Made by a program: the position numbers and the translations under genes. Positions 1-9,294 of a stretch of 64,000 bases of DNA are shown in pieces. The notes under the pieces are model-generated. The model searched no databases and was not told the origin of the DNA. It worked only from the letters and a program-made list of their open reading frames with translations. The stretch is from NCBI RefSeq assembly GCF_000972495.1, contig NZ_LATM01000008.1, positions 124,293 through 188,292 of the forward strand, in the 5' to 3' direction. The stretch's first letter is position 1; each line of letters begins with the position of its first letter. This DNA is from Hymenobacter terrenus. Lineage in GTDB: Bacteria > Bacteroidota > Bacteroidia > Cytophagales > Hymenobacteraceae.

Positions 1-2
1 CC

Positions 3-494
3 ACGCCCTACCACCTGCCCGTGCGCCCCTCCCCCAACCTGCCCACCGACCAGGCCATTGCCCTCTACCCGAGCATCTGTCTGTTCGAGGGTACTAACGT
101 GAGCGTAGGCCGCGGCACTACCACGCCGTTCGAAGTCATCGGCAGCCCTACGCAGCCGGCTACCCGCCCCTACTCCTTCACCCCGCAGCCCAACGCCGGC
201 TCGCCCACCCCGCCCCTCAACGGCCAGCTCTGTTACGGCCTCAACCTGGCCGATGCGCCCACCCGCAGCGAATCAACGGGCCTCGTGCTGAAATACCTAC
301 TCGATTTCTACCAGCAAAGCACCGACAAGCCCCATTTCTTCGGGAAATATTTTGAGGAGCTGGCCGGCACCACCACGTTGCGCGAGCAAATCATCGCCGG
401 CAAGTCGGAAGCCGCCATCCGAACCTCCTGGGAGCCCGGCCTCACGAAATTCAGGGCGCTCCGGCGCAAGTACCTGTTGTACCCGGAACGGTAA
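3..494 (+). CDS. DUF1343 / NamZ-like exo-beta-N-acetylmuramidase, C-terminal part
   Basis: The frame is open from the window edge, so only the last ~163 residues are present. The segment YPSICLFEGTNVSVGRG followed by TPFEVIGSP is the typical conserved block of DUF1343 proteins (YbbC/NamZ). These are exported enzymes that remove N-acetylmuramic acid from the non-reducing end of peptidoglycan fragments, and in Bacteroidota they usually serve cell-wall recycling. The C terminus (FRALRRKYLLYPER) fits the family's usual end. The gene is followed by fmt after 75 bp on the same strand. The assignment rests on that one conserved block, and catalytic residues upstream cannot be seen. Confidence 0.85.
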   Translation, partial: TPYHLPVRPSPNLPTDQAIALYPSICLFEGTNVSVGRGTTTPFEVIGSPTQPATRPYSFTPQPNAGSPTPPLNGQLCYGLNLADAPTRSESTGLVLKYLLDFYQQSTDKPHFFGKYFEELAGTTTLREQIIAGKSEAAIRTSWEPGLTKFRALRRKYLLYPER

Positions 495-569
495 TGGCCG
501 TTTGCCTATTCCCATTTAGTAAGTTGTGCGGTCAACATGACGTTCTTTTTGGTCTGAAACCCATTCTCA

Positions 570-1514
570 ATGCTACGAATCATCTTTATGGGCACGCCCG
601 ATTTTGCCGTGCCCACCCTGGAAAGCCTGCTGGCCTGGCCCGGCGGACAAGTGGTAGCCGTTGTCACGGCGCCTGACCGGCCCGCCGGGCGTGGCCGCCA
701 ACTGCAAGCTTCTGCTGTGAAAACCGCCGCCCAAGCCCACAGCCTCCCCATCCTGCAACCCACCAACTTAAAGTCGCCCGAATTTCAAGCCGAGCTAAAA
801 GCCTATGGTGCCGATTTGCAGGTAGTGGTGGCCTTCCGCATGCTACCCGAGGCCGTGTGGAACATGCCCCGCTTGGGCTCCATCAACATCCACGCCTCGC
901 TGCTGCCCCAGTACCGGGGCGCCGCCCCCATCAACTGGGCCCTGATACACGGCGACACCGAAACGGGCGTCACTTCCTTCTTCCTGCGGCACGAAATCGA
1001 CACCGGCGACTTGATTTTGCAGGACCGCGTGCCTATTGGCCCCGAGGATAATTTCGGCAGTCTCTACGACAAGCTGAAAACTGCCGGCGCCGCCCTGGCC
1101 CGGCGCTCCGTCGAAGCCATTGCCGCTGGCACCGCCCCCAGCACCCCACAGGAGCAGCGCGACGACCTGCGCCCCGCGCCCAAAATTCAAAAGGAAACCG
1201 GGCGCCTGGATTTCAGCCGCCCCGCCGCCGAACTGGTGAATTGGGTGCGAGGCCTCTCCCCCATTCCCGCCGCCTTCGCCACCCTGCCCGACGGCCGCAT
1301 TCTGAAAATATTTCGGGCCAAAGTCAGTCTCCCCGAGCCTGATGCGGAACCACCTCCCGCCCCCGGCACCTGGGCCTCCGATGGCCGGCACTACCTGCGC
1401 GTAGCTGCCGCCGATGCCTGGCTCGACGTGCTCGACGTGCAGCTCGAAGGCAAGAAACGTTTGCCCGTGAAGGAACTGCTGCTCGGTTTCAAGCTGCCCG
1501 CGCAATCTGTTTAA
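570..1514 (+). CDS. fmt: Methionyl-tRNA formyltransferase
   Basis: A 314-residue protein, normal length for Fmt, which formylates Met-tRNAi using 10-formyl-tetrahydrofolate before translation initiation. It starts MLRIIFMGTPDFAVPTL, the standard beginning of the formyltransferase Rossmann fold. It carries the folate-site block INIHASLLPQYRGAAPI around residues 108-124 and a C-terminal OB-like domain (about residues 205-314). The next gene, folA, begins 25 bp downstream on the same strand. Co-transcription of two folate-linked genes is likely but unproven. Nothing is unusual in the sequence. Confidence 0.97.
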   Translation: MLRIIFMGTPDFAVPTLESLLAWPGGQVVAVVTAPDRPAGRGRQLQASAVKTAAQAHSLPILQPTNLKSPEFQAELKAYGADLQVVVAFRMLPEAVWNMPRLGSINIHASLLPQYRGAAPINWALIHGDTETGVTSFFLRHEIDTGDLILQDRVPIGPEDNFGSLYDKLKTAGAALARRSVEAIAAGTAPSTPQEQRDDLRPAPKIQKETGRLDFSRPAAELVNWVRGLSPIPAAFATLPDGRILKIFRAKVSLPEPDAEPPPAPGTWASDGRHYLRVAAADAWLDVLDVQLEGKKRLPVKELLLGFKLPAQSV

Positions 1515-1539
1515 TCGTGTTTTTCACCATCTTTTCATC

Positions 1540-2028
1540 ATGGTTTCATTCGTGGTTGCCGTCGCCGAAAACGGCGTTATTGGTCAGCAGGGCGAACTAC
1601 CCTGGGGCCGCTTGCCTGCTGACCTTCAACACTTTAAACGCCTCACCGTGGGCCACCCCGTAATAATGGGCCGCCGCACGTACGATAGTCTCGGCCGGGC
1701 CCTCCCCAAGCGTCCTAATATCGTGGTAACACGCCAAACCAATTGGGCTGCCCCCGGCTGCGAAACCGCCGCCTCGGTGCCCGCCGCCCTGGACCGCGCC
1801 CGCGAATTAGCTGAGGAAGTATGCGTCATCGGCGGCGGTGAAATCTATCGCGAAGCCTTGCCCGCCGCCGATGTCATCTACCTCACCGAAGTCCACCACA
1901 GCTTCGAAGGCGATGCCCATTTTCCCGCCCTCGACCCCACCGAATGGCGCGAGGAAACCCGCGAGCGCCACGAAACCGACGAGCAGCACGCTTACGCGTT
2001 CAGCTTTGTGACGCTCCGGCGACGCTGA
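1540..2028 (+). CDS. folA: Dihydrofolate reductase
   Basis: A 162-residue DHFR that reduces dihydrofolate to tetrahydrofolate with NADPH. Visible family motifs are VAVAENGVIGQQGELPW (active-site Met20-type loop and the PW turn), HPVIMGRRTYDSLG (NADPH-binding segment), and VCVIGGGEIYREALPAAD (the GG cofactor motif). It follows fmt by 25 bp and is closed by a bidirectional hairpin shared with the converging T9SS gene. Length and motifs are ordinary for chromosomal bacterial DHFR, with no sign of a trimethoprim-resistant variant. Confidence 0.96.
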   Translation: MVSFVVAVAENGVIGQQGELPWGRLPADLQHFKRLTVGHPVIMGRRTYDSLGRALPKRPNIVVTRQTNWAAPGCETAASVPAALDRARELAEEVCVIGGGEIYREALPAADVIYLTEVHHSFEGDAHFPALDPTEWREETRERHETDEQHAYAFSFVTLRRR

Positions 2029-2050
2029 AAATCCAATCTGAAATAAAGCA

Positions 2051-2080
2051 AAAGAGGCCACCCAATTGGATGGTCTCTTT
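2051..2080. terminator. Bidirectional hairpin terminator between folA and the T9SS sortase-like gene
   Basis: Stem AAAGAGGCCA / TGGTCTCTTT (one G-T pair) with a ten-base loop. The A-rich and T-rich edges can serve either strand. It lies between the stop codons of two converging genes. A closely similar design recurs at 17737-17768. Confidence 0.75.
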
Positions 2081-2102
2081 CGTTGAGAGTAGTTGCTGAA
2101 CC

Positions 2103-5100
2103 TTAGCGCATCAGCACCAGCTTGCCCCAATCATTCTTGAAGGCTTTGTCGCCAGCCGTTTCGCGGTGGCTAAACTGGTTGCCGGGATCATCGAGCGCCA
2201 CACGGTAGAGATACGTGCCATTGGCCAGCCGGTCACCGTAGGTATCGGTGCCGTCCCAGGCAAAATCGGTGATATTGTTGCCAATGTGCAAGGGGCCCAG
2301 CTCGTTCATAAAAATCTCGCGCACTACGCGCCCGGTCAGGGTCAGAATCTGAATTTTCATGTTGCGCGGCAACTCCTGTCCGGTCACCGTGAACACGAAG
2401 CGCGCCTTGTTAATAACTGGGTTCGGATACGGATAGAGGTTGGTGATTTTCGAGGCGTTCACCACCTCAAACTTCACCTGAAACTCCTGTGAGCCCGCAC
2501 TGGCATTGCTGGGGTCGCGGCCCTGCACTCGCAATGTGTACATTCCATCGGCCAGGGGCGCGCTTTGGCCAGGTCGGTATTCCAGCTTAGCCACGCTGCC
2601 ATTGGTTTTATCAACGCTAAAATTGACATCGGCCCCTGTCACGTTCACGGCGGCCGGCACTGCCTGACCAGGCCGTTGCAACGTCACATTAAAAAACGAC
2701 GCGTCCGTCACGTGACGCAGCTTATCCTCGTCATTAAGCTGGATGCTGATGACTGGCGTAGGTGACACCAACTCACCATTAAGAATATGGCGGCCATCGA
2801 AAGCCACGTCTAAGGTCGGCGGCAAGTTGTTGTCGATTATCGTGAAGGCATCCAGCAGCAGCTCGTTATTAGAATACAGTTGTTCAGGCTGCAAGCGAGG
2901 GTTTACGAATACTTCGATGGTAAAAGTGCCGGACCTTCCGATCATGTCGATGCTTACGGGCACCACCGCGGTAGCCCCCGCCGCCAGCGCACCAGGCACA
3001 CTTATAACCGTGGTATAATCTACGTTGTTGGTGGCCGCATTACGCAGATTCACGCGAGCTTGCAACGGCGCGGCGAAAGCTGCGGTCGACACATTTTGGA
3101 AATTTACTGGAAAGCTAATATTGCCTGTCGTAGTCGCCTGCTGGACCAAAGTAGCGGGGGCATAGCTTGCGGCCGGCACCAAATCGCGGCGCACCACGCC
3201 TTCGGGCAGGGGTCGATACGTGACCAGCCACTGGCGCAGTTGCGGTGGTATCCGCGTAACCGAATCCCCGAGGGCCAGTTCCAAGCGCAGATATGGGTAC
3301 TGCGAAGCCGCAATGGTGGACAATGCCTGCGCCGAGGAAGTAACGTTAGGGAATACCACTGATTCGGTACCCTGCGGGTCGATGGCCACCACTTTGAGGG
3401 TGTGATAACCATTAGCATTAGCCGTGCGGATAGTAGAGTATAAGCTCAGCCATTCTCCAACCGGCCCGATGCGGGGCGACACTACCCGGCCGGCGGTGGA
3501 CCGCTGCTGCAGGGTATCCCGCAGCTCAATGATTTGGTCGTGGCCAGGGGTGCTCAGGGCCGCGTTGGGGCCGACTTCGTGCACGAGGCGGCCGGTAGTG
3601 GCCGTCAGCTTCTGGCCCAGCAATGCCAGCGGCTCGCCATCGGCCAGCTGGTTAATCAGCTGCGAGCCAAGTAAGGTTTGCAGCGTGGCTTTGAGTGATG
3701 CCGGCAGCAGCGAGTACCGCAGATGGTTGACCGATACGAGGGCTACGTAAGAACCTGGGGGCACTGCTGCCAAAAAGTTGGCTAGCTCTTGCTGGCGGGC
3801 AGCGCTGGAGTTCAGGTTATCGAGCGGATCGGGAGCCGGGTCGGTAGCGGAGACCTGGTCGGCAGCGGAGAAATAATAGAACTTATTCGGGGCCTGTCCG
3901 CAGTTCTGATACGCCGCCGGCATGGCGACGGGACGCAAACCAGACGGCTCATACACCGCCACCAACAGGTTGGGAGAAGTTATTCCGCAGCGGCTCACCG
4001 ACGAGGGCGAGCCAGCCGACTGGATATAGATGCCAGCGCCCGTAAGCGAATTAAATTGGGGCGCGCTACCAACAGCTACGCCCCCGCCACGCGTACGCAT
4101 CACCAGCGGCACCCGATTTGGTACGAAGGTCCAGGCACCGGCCGGGCCACTTACATCAACGCCCGTGCGAGTAGTGCGTTGCAACTGGGCATAGTGGCTC
4201 TGCGACCACCCGCCTGGGCTGCTTGGAATCACCCGGAACGAAGATGTTACCCAATTCCCATCTTCACCAGGATTCGGAGTGTGAAAGCGCGCACGCCAGT
4301 ACCATACCACACTATCACGCGGGGCTACACTAGGCAAAACGGGCTGCCATTCGGCTGCTACCCCCGCTGTAATGAGGGGAGCACGCAACAACCGGCTACT
4401 ATTGAAGGTAGAAACGGTATCTAATTCAAAGTCATAGCCGCGCTGGGCCCCATTAGGGTCATTATTCTGCACCACCAGGCGGTGCGGGACAGTATTCACA
4501 ATTGCAAATTCAGTGGGATTAACAACTGACAAGCCGCCCTCCAAAAAGGTATAGTCTATTTCTGCCGTGTTGTTAGTTTCACTACTCTCTACCACTCGGT
4601 TGCTAGGGTCCAGCTCTACCCGAAACGTGCTGGTGCCAGCTTCCGTCGGCGTGTTTGGCAGGGTCAGGGCATAAGTCGTATCCTGGGCCCAGGCCTGACG
4701 GCGGGTGAAGATAGAATATACCTGCGGCGGACGCCCCGAGCTATACCGGCGCGTCACCTTGATTTCCAAGGGGTCGTAGGTAATTTTAGCCGGATTGGAT
4801 ACCCCCACATTCAGGATAAACTCGGTGGAAGCGGCCCGCACTCGGCCGGACTGACCCAGTGCCGGAGAGACAGACAATGATGCGGCATTGGCAACAAAAT
4901 CCGGGCGCTCGGGGGCGAACAAAGCCAGCGTTGGGTCACCTTGCCAGCTCGTACATAACAACTGCTCAATTCCAATATCACTTCTGAAATCAGGAGTTCC
5001 CTGCAGACGTCGCACCAGTTCATCATTCACGACTGTTATGGGCTTACCATACCAGGCGGGGTCGTTAAACAGCAGCTTGTATAGCACCGCTTGAGCTTTA

Positions 5101-7256
5101 CTCAACTCATAAGGGAAACCGAAGCCAGACTGGCCCAATGAACCCAAAGCACCTTTCTGGTCAGCAAATAACCATTGTTCTACCGTCGTCGAAACAGATG
5201 TGAGTGTACCATTAGCAGCACAGCCGTATAAAAAAAGGAAGGGATACCGCCCGGTATTATTGTAGCTGGGAGACGTGGTCGGCGAACCGAAATTAAGCGC
5301 GAAGAAGTTGTTGGCGCCATGACCAAAGTACGTAATTAGCGAAAGCCCGGCATTAAGTTGCGCCGAAATATCAATACTCACAGGTAGTTTATCAGGCGTG
5401 ACTCGGAACTCGGTAGCCACACGTCCTCCTAGGAAGGGCCGCTCCACTCGGGCTTTGGCACTATCCAGGTAAGACCGGAAGGTAACTGTTTCAGCAGCAT
5501 CATATCCCCCCACCAAATGAAGCACGTTTTTACGCCAAGGAGCGGCAGGCAGTGCTTCGTGAAAGGTCAGTTTGTTCAGATAGCTTATAATCTGCTGTGG
5601 CGTGGTAGCCGTGAGACGCCCCGTATGCAGCTTAGCCACGAAATCATTATTATCGATATTAGCCGTGAGCATGTTATCAGATACCGAACGGCTACTAGTA
5701 GGCACCAAGTTCACACCCTCCGCGTTGTTCCGATTGAACGCCCCGCTCTCACTAGGCACGATACCCTTGCCAAGCAATAATAAATAACGGTTAGTTGCCG
5801 TAGGAGCAGCCGCAACTATCCAGCGACTAAAGTGGCGCAATGCCAGCCACGAACGGTCTCCATAGGTAAACTGGTCATATAGTTGGGGAGCGGTAACCAC
5901 CAATGTATCGTAGCGTCCACCCGCCGCCGAAGCCCGGTAAGCCGCGTACGCTTTGGGCGCGTTGACAATGCCCGTAGCCGGGTCCCGTTTCATCAGTTTT
6001 GGATGGGTAATAATGATAAACGTGGGCACCGCCGGGTTGATGGCCCGGAAGTACACACGCCTAGCTGGCAGAGAAGGTACCGCAGGGCGCGCTTCATCGG
6101 CTAGCAGAAGCTGGTGAGTGGCGTTGGCATTGGCGTCGGGAAAAACGAACCGCCGGCTGGTCCCGCTGCTGCCGACGGTACTCACGATGCGCTGCACGTT
6201 GTAAATGTCCTGCACGTCAAATCCTACGGCAGTGGCTGGAATAGAACTGCTCTCAAACTCATAGGTGGCGGGCCCCGTCAGGAGCGAGTCGTTCTGAAAT
6301 GTGACACTATGGCGGTCTGGAATCCAAAGGTTAAGCTGCGGCGCTATAATGCGGATGTAACAGGCGTAATAATTATCACCAGGCACACCGGAAGCATCTT
6401 GTTGATAGACAATCTTAACCTTGCCTGCGGCATCAACATCCGAGCGTAATAATTGGAAAGTTCGCCGCCCCAGGCTGCGGCCAGTCCACCTGATTACCCC
6501 CAAACTGCGCCGGGTGCCGGAAGGGGTCACGACCAATACCTCAGTATCATGGACTGACCCAGTGGCTCCAAACATGGCAACTTCTACTTGAGGTGCTGGC
6601 CCGGTCGCGGCCACATTTCGGATTACAGAATCGCATTCAACTGTTGCAGTTCCTCCACCAAAGAATCCCTCGCCAGCTTCCAACCACGGTAAGTAAACGC
6701 TCTTCAGCATTGGATCATCTAGATAAAAATTCACTTTCAAATTTACCTGGCTAGTCAAGCGGTGTGGATGCACTGCCCCACCGGCCGCGCTGGGCTGAGC
6801 CATGCGCCGGCCTGAGCGGGCGGTGCTCCAGGTGATGAAGTAGCTGGCGGTGTCCGTGTAAAAGCTGTAATAGGTATGCGGCTGGTCCTGACGGTTCTTA
6901 TATAGCTCGCCATCCAGCTTACCGTCGTTGTGCACGGCGTAGAATTCCAGGAAGGTGGTTGGGTCGAGCACGTTTGGGTTGCCTCCCAGGTAAGTGGCAA
7001 TTTCCCGACCGCGCCGCCAGACTTGCAGCTGGCTGGGAACTACCCCACTAATACCGGCCTGGGTTAGATACTGATAATCGAGCTTGTAAAGCCCGTCTTT
7101 CAGAATCTTAACCTTGTAGTATTGCTGGCCCGGCACAATCCACTCGTTGCCCACGGGGCCCGACTGGGCGGCTGCCCACTGGCTACTTAATAATAGCCCT
7201 ACCAACACCCAAAATATCCTCCAACTCCTATCTACTTGCTTGTAGTTTTTATACAT
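2103..7256 (-). CDS. Type IX secretion system C25-family sortase-like protein (PorU2 type)
   Basis: A 1717-residue exported protein. The N terminus has a Sec signal peptide (hydrophobic WRIFWVLVGLLLSS, then AAAQ). The central part holds a gingipain-type C25 peptidase fold: ITYFGHGANNF supplies the His (about residue 642) and FLFLYGCAANG the Cys (about residue 678), with spacing like gingipains. Downstream are a CARDB-like segment (about 800-890), Ig-like domains, and a C-terminal FlgD-like/T9SS sorting domain (YPYPNPVINKARFVF to the end). C25 proteins of this length beside a PorV-like gene are usually annotated as putative sortase PorU2, related to the PorU enzyme that cleaves sorting signals and attaches cargo at the cell surface. 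It lies 82 bp downstream of the PorV-like gene and is probably co-transcribed. Its actual substrate is unknown. Confidence 0.85.
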   Translation of the reverse strand: MYKNYKQVDRSWRIFWVLVGLLLSSQWAAAQSGPVGNEWIVPGQQYYKVKILKDGLYKLDYQYLTQAGISGVVPSQLQVWRRGREIATYLGGNPNVLDPTTFLEFYAVHNDGKLDGELYKNRQDQPHTYYSFYTDTASYFITWSTARSGRRMAQPSAAGGAVHPHRLTSQVNLKVNFYLDDPMLKSVYLPWLEAGEGFFGGGTATVECDSVIRNVAATGPAPQVEVAMFGATGSVHDTEVLVVTPSGTRRSLGVIRWTGRSLGRRTFQLLRSDVDAAGKVKIVYQQDASGVPGDNYYACYIRIIAPQLNLWIPDRHSVTFQNDSLLTGPATYEFESSSIPATAVGFDVQDIYNVQRIVSTVGSSGTSRRFVFPDANANATHQLLLADEARPAVPSLPARRVYFRAINPAVPTFIIITHPKLMKRDPATGIVNAPKAYAAYRASAAGGRYDTLVVTAPQLYDQFTYGDRSWLALRHFSRWIVAAAPTATNRYLLLLGKGIVPSESGAFNRNNAEGVNLVPTSSRSVSDNMLTANIDNNDFVAKLHTGRLTATTPQQIISYLNKLTFHEALPAAPWRKNVLHLVGGYDAAETVTFRSYLDSAKARVERPFLGGRVATEFRVTPDKLPVSIDISAQLNAGLSLITYFGHGANNFFALNFGSPTTSPSYNNTGRYPFLFLYGCAANGTLTSVSTTVEQWLFADQKGALGSLGQSGFGFPYELSKAQAVLYKLLFNDPAWYGKPITVVNDELVRRLQGTPDFRSDIGIEQLLCTSWQGDPTLALFAPERPDFVANAASLSVSPALGQSGRVRAASTEFILNVGVSNPAKITYDPLEIKVTRRYSSGRPPQVYSIFTRRQAWAQDTTYALTLPNTPTEAGTSTFRVELDPSNRVVESSETNNTAEIDYTFLEGGLSVVNPTEFAIVNTVPHRLVVQNNDPNGAQRGYDFELDTVSTFNSSRLLRAPLITAGVAAEWQPVLPSVAPRDSVVWYWRARFHTPNPGEDGNWVTSSFRVIPSSPGGWSQSHYAQLQRTTRTGVDVSGPAGAWTFVPNRVPLVMRTRGGGVAVGSAPQFNSLTGAGIYIQSAGSPSSVSRCGITSPNLLVAVYEPSGLRPVAMPAAYQNCGQAPNKFYYFSAADQVSATDPAPDPLDNLNSSAARQQELANFLAAVPPGSYVALVSVNHLRYSLLPASLKATLQTLLGSQLINQLADGEPLALLGQKLTATTGRLVHEVGPNAALSTPGHDQIIELRDTLQQRSTAGRVVSPRIGPVGEWLSLYSTIRTANANGYHTLKVVAIDPQGTESVVFPNVTSSAQALSTIAASQYPYLRLELALGDSVTRIPPQLRQWLVTYRPLPEGVVRRDLVPAASYAPATLVQQATTTGNISFPVNFQNVSTAAFAAPLQARVNLRNAATNNVDYTTVISVPGALAAGATAVVPVSIDMIGRSGTFTIEVFVNPRLQPEQLYSNNELLLDAFTIIDNNLPPTLDVAFDGRHILNGELVSPTPVISIQLNDEDKLRHVTDASFFNVTLQRPGQAVPAAVNVTGADVNFSVDKTNGSVAKLEYRPGQSAPLADGMYTLRVQGRDPSNASAGSQEFQVKFEVVNASKITNLYPYPNPVINKARFVFTVTGQELPRNMKIQILTLTGRVVREIFMNELGPLHIGNNITDFAWDGTDTYGDRLANGTYLYRVALDDPGNQFSHRETAGDKAFKNDWGKLVLMR

Positions 7257-7338
7257 AGTACGTAAGTTTTTCTGCCTGCAAAGGTCTCACCCTAGCAACT
7301 AGCCAGGGTGAATAATCTCGTATTCACAAGGATAGGGG

Positions 7339-8472
7339 TTACTTGAACCCGTACCCTAGCGAGACAATCAGCGAGTTGCTTTGGGAGGAGCTGCCTAGCT
7401 TCTCAATCGCCAGACGTGACAAGGCTAGGTCAACGCGCAGGCCGCTGATGGCCACGCCGGCCCCAAGGCTATACTGGCCCTTCCAGCTGCTATTGTAAGT
7501 GCCAGTGCTGCTAACGGCAAAGTCCTGAATTTTCTGAAAGTTGCCTACGCCGCCGCGCAGAAACACCAGGTTCCTATAGCCTAGCTCTAGCCCGGCGCTT
7601 GGGTCGGCGCTCACAGCTTTACTGGATATGAGCGTATTGCGCTTCCCATCGGTCGTGGTTTCCAAATCGGCAGCTACCAAGGCCGAGAACTGCTTGGGCA
7701 GCTCAAAACGGCGCCCCACGCCCAGCACTAAGCGCGGCAGCGTGATTTCGGAGCTGTTGGTGGGAATCGCGTCGTTGCCAATGGCCACGGCACTATTCGC
7801 GCCCTTGCGGTACTCATCGGCATTGATAGTCCACTGGGTGAACGTGGTGGTAATGTCGCGGGCCATGAGGCCCAGGTTCCAACCATTGCGGTTGTACTGC
7901 ACCCCGGCATCAATCCCGAAGCCGTACCCATTCGCAAACTTACCAATGTTACGATAAATGATTTTGGCGTTTGCTCCCACGCTCAGGCCTTCTACGCTAC
8001 TCAGCTTACGGGCGTAAGAGAGCAGTAATGCATAGTCGGCCACCGAAAAGTATTCGATTTTACTGTAATCGACGTAGCCGTATTCATTGATAAGATTACG
8101 AGTGTCAGCAATATTATCGACTCCCAGACGCATCACGCTCACGCCAATAGCACTTTGCTGGTCCAGGGGCATAGAGAAAGCGGCGTAATCATTCTTCACC
8201 ACTCCCGAAAACAGCTCGGAGTGCATCAGCACCCCATCGTATTTGTGGGTTTGGTTTACCAGGCCAGCTGGGTTCCAGTAGCCGGAGGTTGCATCATTAG
8301 TCAGGCTCACCTGCACTTTGCCCATACCGAGTGCCCGAGCGCCCACACCGATGTTCAAAAATTCGTTGCTGTATTTGGGCGTTTTGGAAGACTGGGCAGC
8401 AACAGGCAGAGCAAGCATGGCCGTAGCAGCCAGCAGGGAAACCCCACGAGTGACAGAGAAAAGTTGAAGCAT
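7339..8472 (-). CDS. PorV/PorQ-family outer-membrane protein
   Basis: The start chosen is the Met at 8472, which gives the signal peptide MLQLFSVTRGVSLLAATAML..ALPVAAQ. The longer frame to 8532 adds 20 residues with no signal character. The mature part begins SSKTPKYSNEFLNIGVGARALGMG, then DATSGYWNPAGL, the hallmark of the PorV/PorQ branch of the FadL-like 14-strand barrels. It ends SNSLIVSLGYGFK, as expected for a barrel protein. PorV works as the shuttle that brings T9SS cargo to the PorU sortase. Here the partner would be the C25 protein encoded immediately downstream, making a two-gene porV2-porU2-like unit. Confidence 0.88.
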   Translation of the reverse strand: MLQLFSVTRGVSLLAATAMLALPVAAQSSKTPKYSNEFLNIGVGARALGMGKVQVSLTNDATSGYWNPAGLVNQTHKYDGVLMHSELFSGVVKNDYAAFSMPLDQQSAIGVSVMRLGVDNIADTRNLINEYGYVDYSKIEYFSVADYALLLSYARKLSSVEGLSVGANAKIIYRNIGKFANGYGFGIDAGVQYNRNGWNLGLMARDITTTFTQWTINADEYRKGANSAVAIGNDAIPTNSSEITLPRLVLGVGRRFELPKQFSALVAADLETTTDGKRNTLISSKAVSADPSAGLELGYRNLVFLRGGVGNFQKIQDFAVSSTGTYNSSWKGQYSLGAGVAISGLRVDLALSRLAIEKLGSSSQSNSLIVSLGYGFK

Positions 8473-8819
8473 AAACAAGGAGATGGGTAAGAGTTGCGCC
8501 GACGGAACGCAAGTTACTTCATTATAGTGCATCAGGGCCCATCAATTTCGGGTTAACAAGGCCTCTGGGTCGGGGAATAAGGAGTAATACGCGGTGGGTG
8601 AAGACGGGAGAACCGCATCACTCATCAAGCAACTGAGTGAAATTTAAGCACTGGTTTCAGCCTCTATACCGCAGGTGCTGGACTCCGCCACTCCTCTTGG
8701 TGAAGACCTCTAGCAAATAGCTACCGGGCCGCTAGTATCTCGGGCAAAAATTTTACATCTGATAATCAGTACAAAGCAAAATAAATGAGTTGCTTTCATT
8801 GAATTATTCATCCAGTACC
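8473..8819. other. Intergenic region, no gene seen
   Basis: About 350 bp between the divergent PorV-like and padR genes. It is AT-richer than its surroundings, with no open frame of note. It should contain the promoter of the PorV/PorU2-like unit, but I found no clear TAnnTTTG element on the minus strand. Confidence 0.5.
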
Positions 8820-8849
8820 TTGCGTTACAAAGTACCTACCATACATTTG
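8820..8849 (+). promoter_or_regulatory. Bacteroidota-type promoter of the padR-PspC operon
   Basis: TTG at 8820-8822, exactly 19 bases, then TACATTTG at 8842-8849. This matches the Bacteroidota sigma-ABfr consensus (TTTG-N19-TAnnTTTG). Transcription would begin near 8856, leaving a leader of about 29 bases before the padR ATG at 8885. Confidence 0.7.
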
Positions 8850-8884
8850 TACTGTTTCTCACCCACTAGCTATTCGTAACGCCC

Positions 8885-9232
8885 ATGAAACTCGAGAACA
8901 CCCAGGTTCAGATGCGCAAGGGAATCCTTGAATTCTGCATCCTGGAAATCATCGCCCGCGGCGAAGCCTACGCCTCCGACATGCTGGAGGAGCTGACTTC
9001 GGCCCGCATGATAGTGGTGGAGGGCACGCTCTACCCGCTCCTGACCCGCCTGAAAAATGCCGCGCTGCTGGACTATGTCTGGAAGGAAAGCACCAGCGGC
9101 CCGCCTCGCAAATACTACACCCTGACCGACGCTGGCCGCCAATTTCTGGATGAGCTGCGCGACACTTGGGAGGAGATGGCCACTTCCGTAAGCATCATCC
9201 GGCACAGTGCCCCGCCGAAGCCCGCAGTTTGA
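8885..9232 (+). CDS. PadR-family transcriptional regulator
   Basis: A 115-residue protein with the PadR winged helix. RKGILEFCILEIIARGEAYA is the first helical part, followed by MIVVEGTLYPLLTRLKNAAL (recognition helix region) and RKYYTLTDAGRQFLDEL (wing), which are the strongest PadR signatures. It is a short PadR-s1 type without a long C-terminal dimer helix. It is 62 bp upstream of, and on the same strand as, a PspC-domain protein, an arrangement common in Bacteroidota. There the regulator is thought to control the membrane-stress partner, usually with autoregulation. The ligand is unknown. Confidence 0.93.
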   Translation: MKLENTQVQMRKGILEFCILEIIARGEAYASDMLEELTSARMIVVEGTLYPLLTRLKNAALLDYVWKESTSGPPRKYYTLTDAGRQFLDELRDTWEEMATSVSIIRHSAPPKPAV

Positions 9233-9294
9233 GTTGCCGCCTTTTTCCTTCTTCACTCACCAGAATTTAAACGGCCGTTTTTCAGCCTTTTGTC

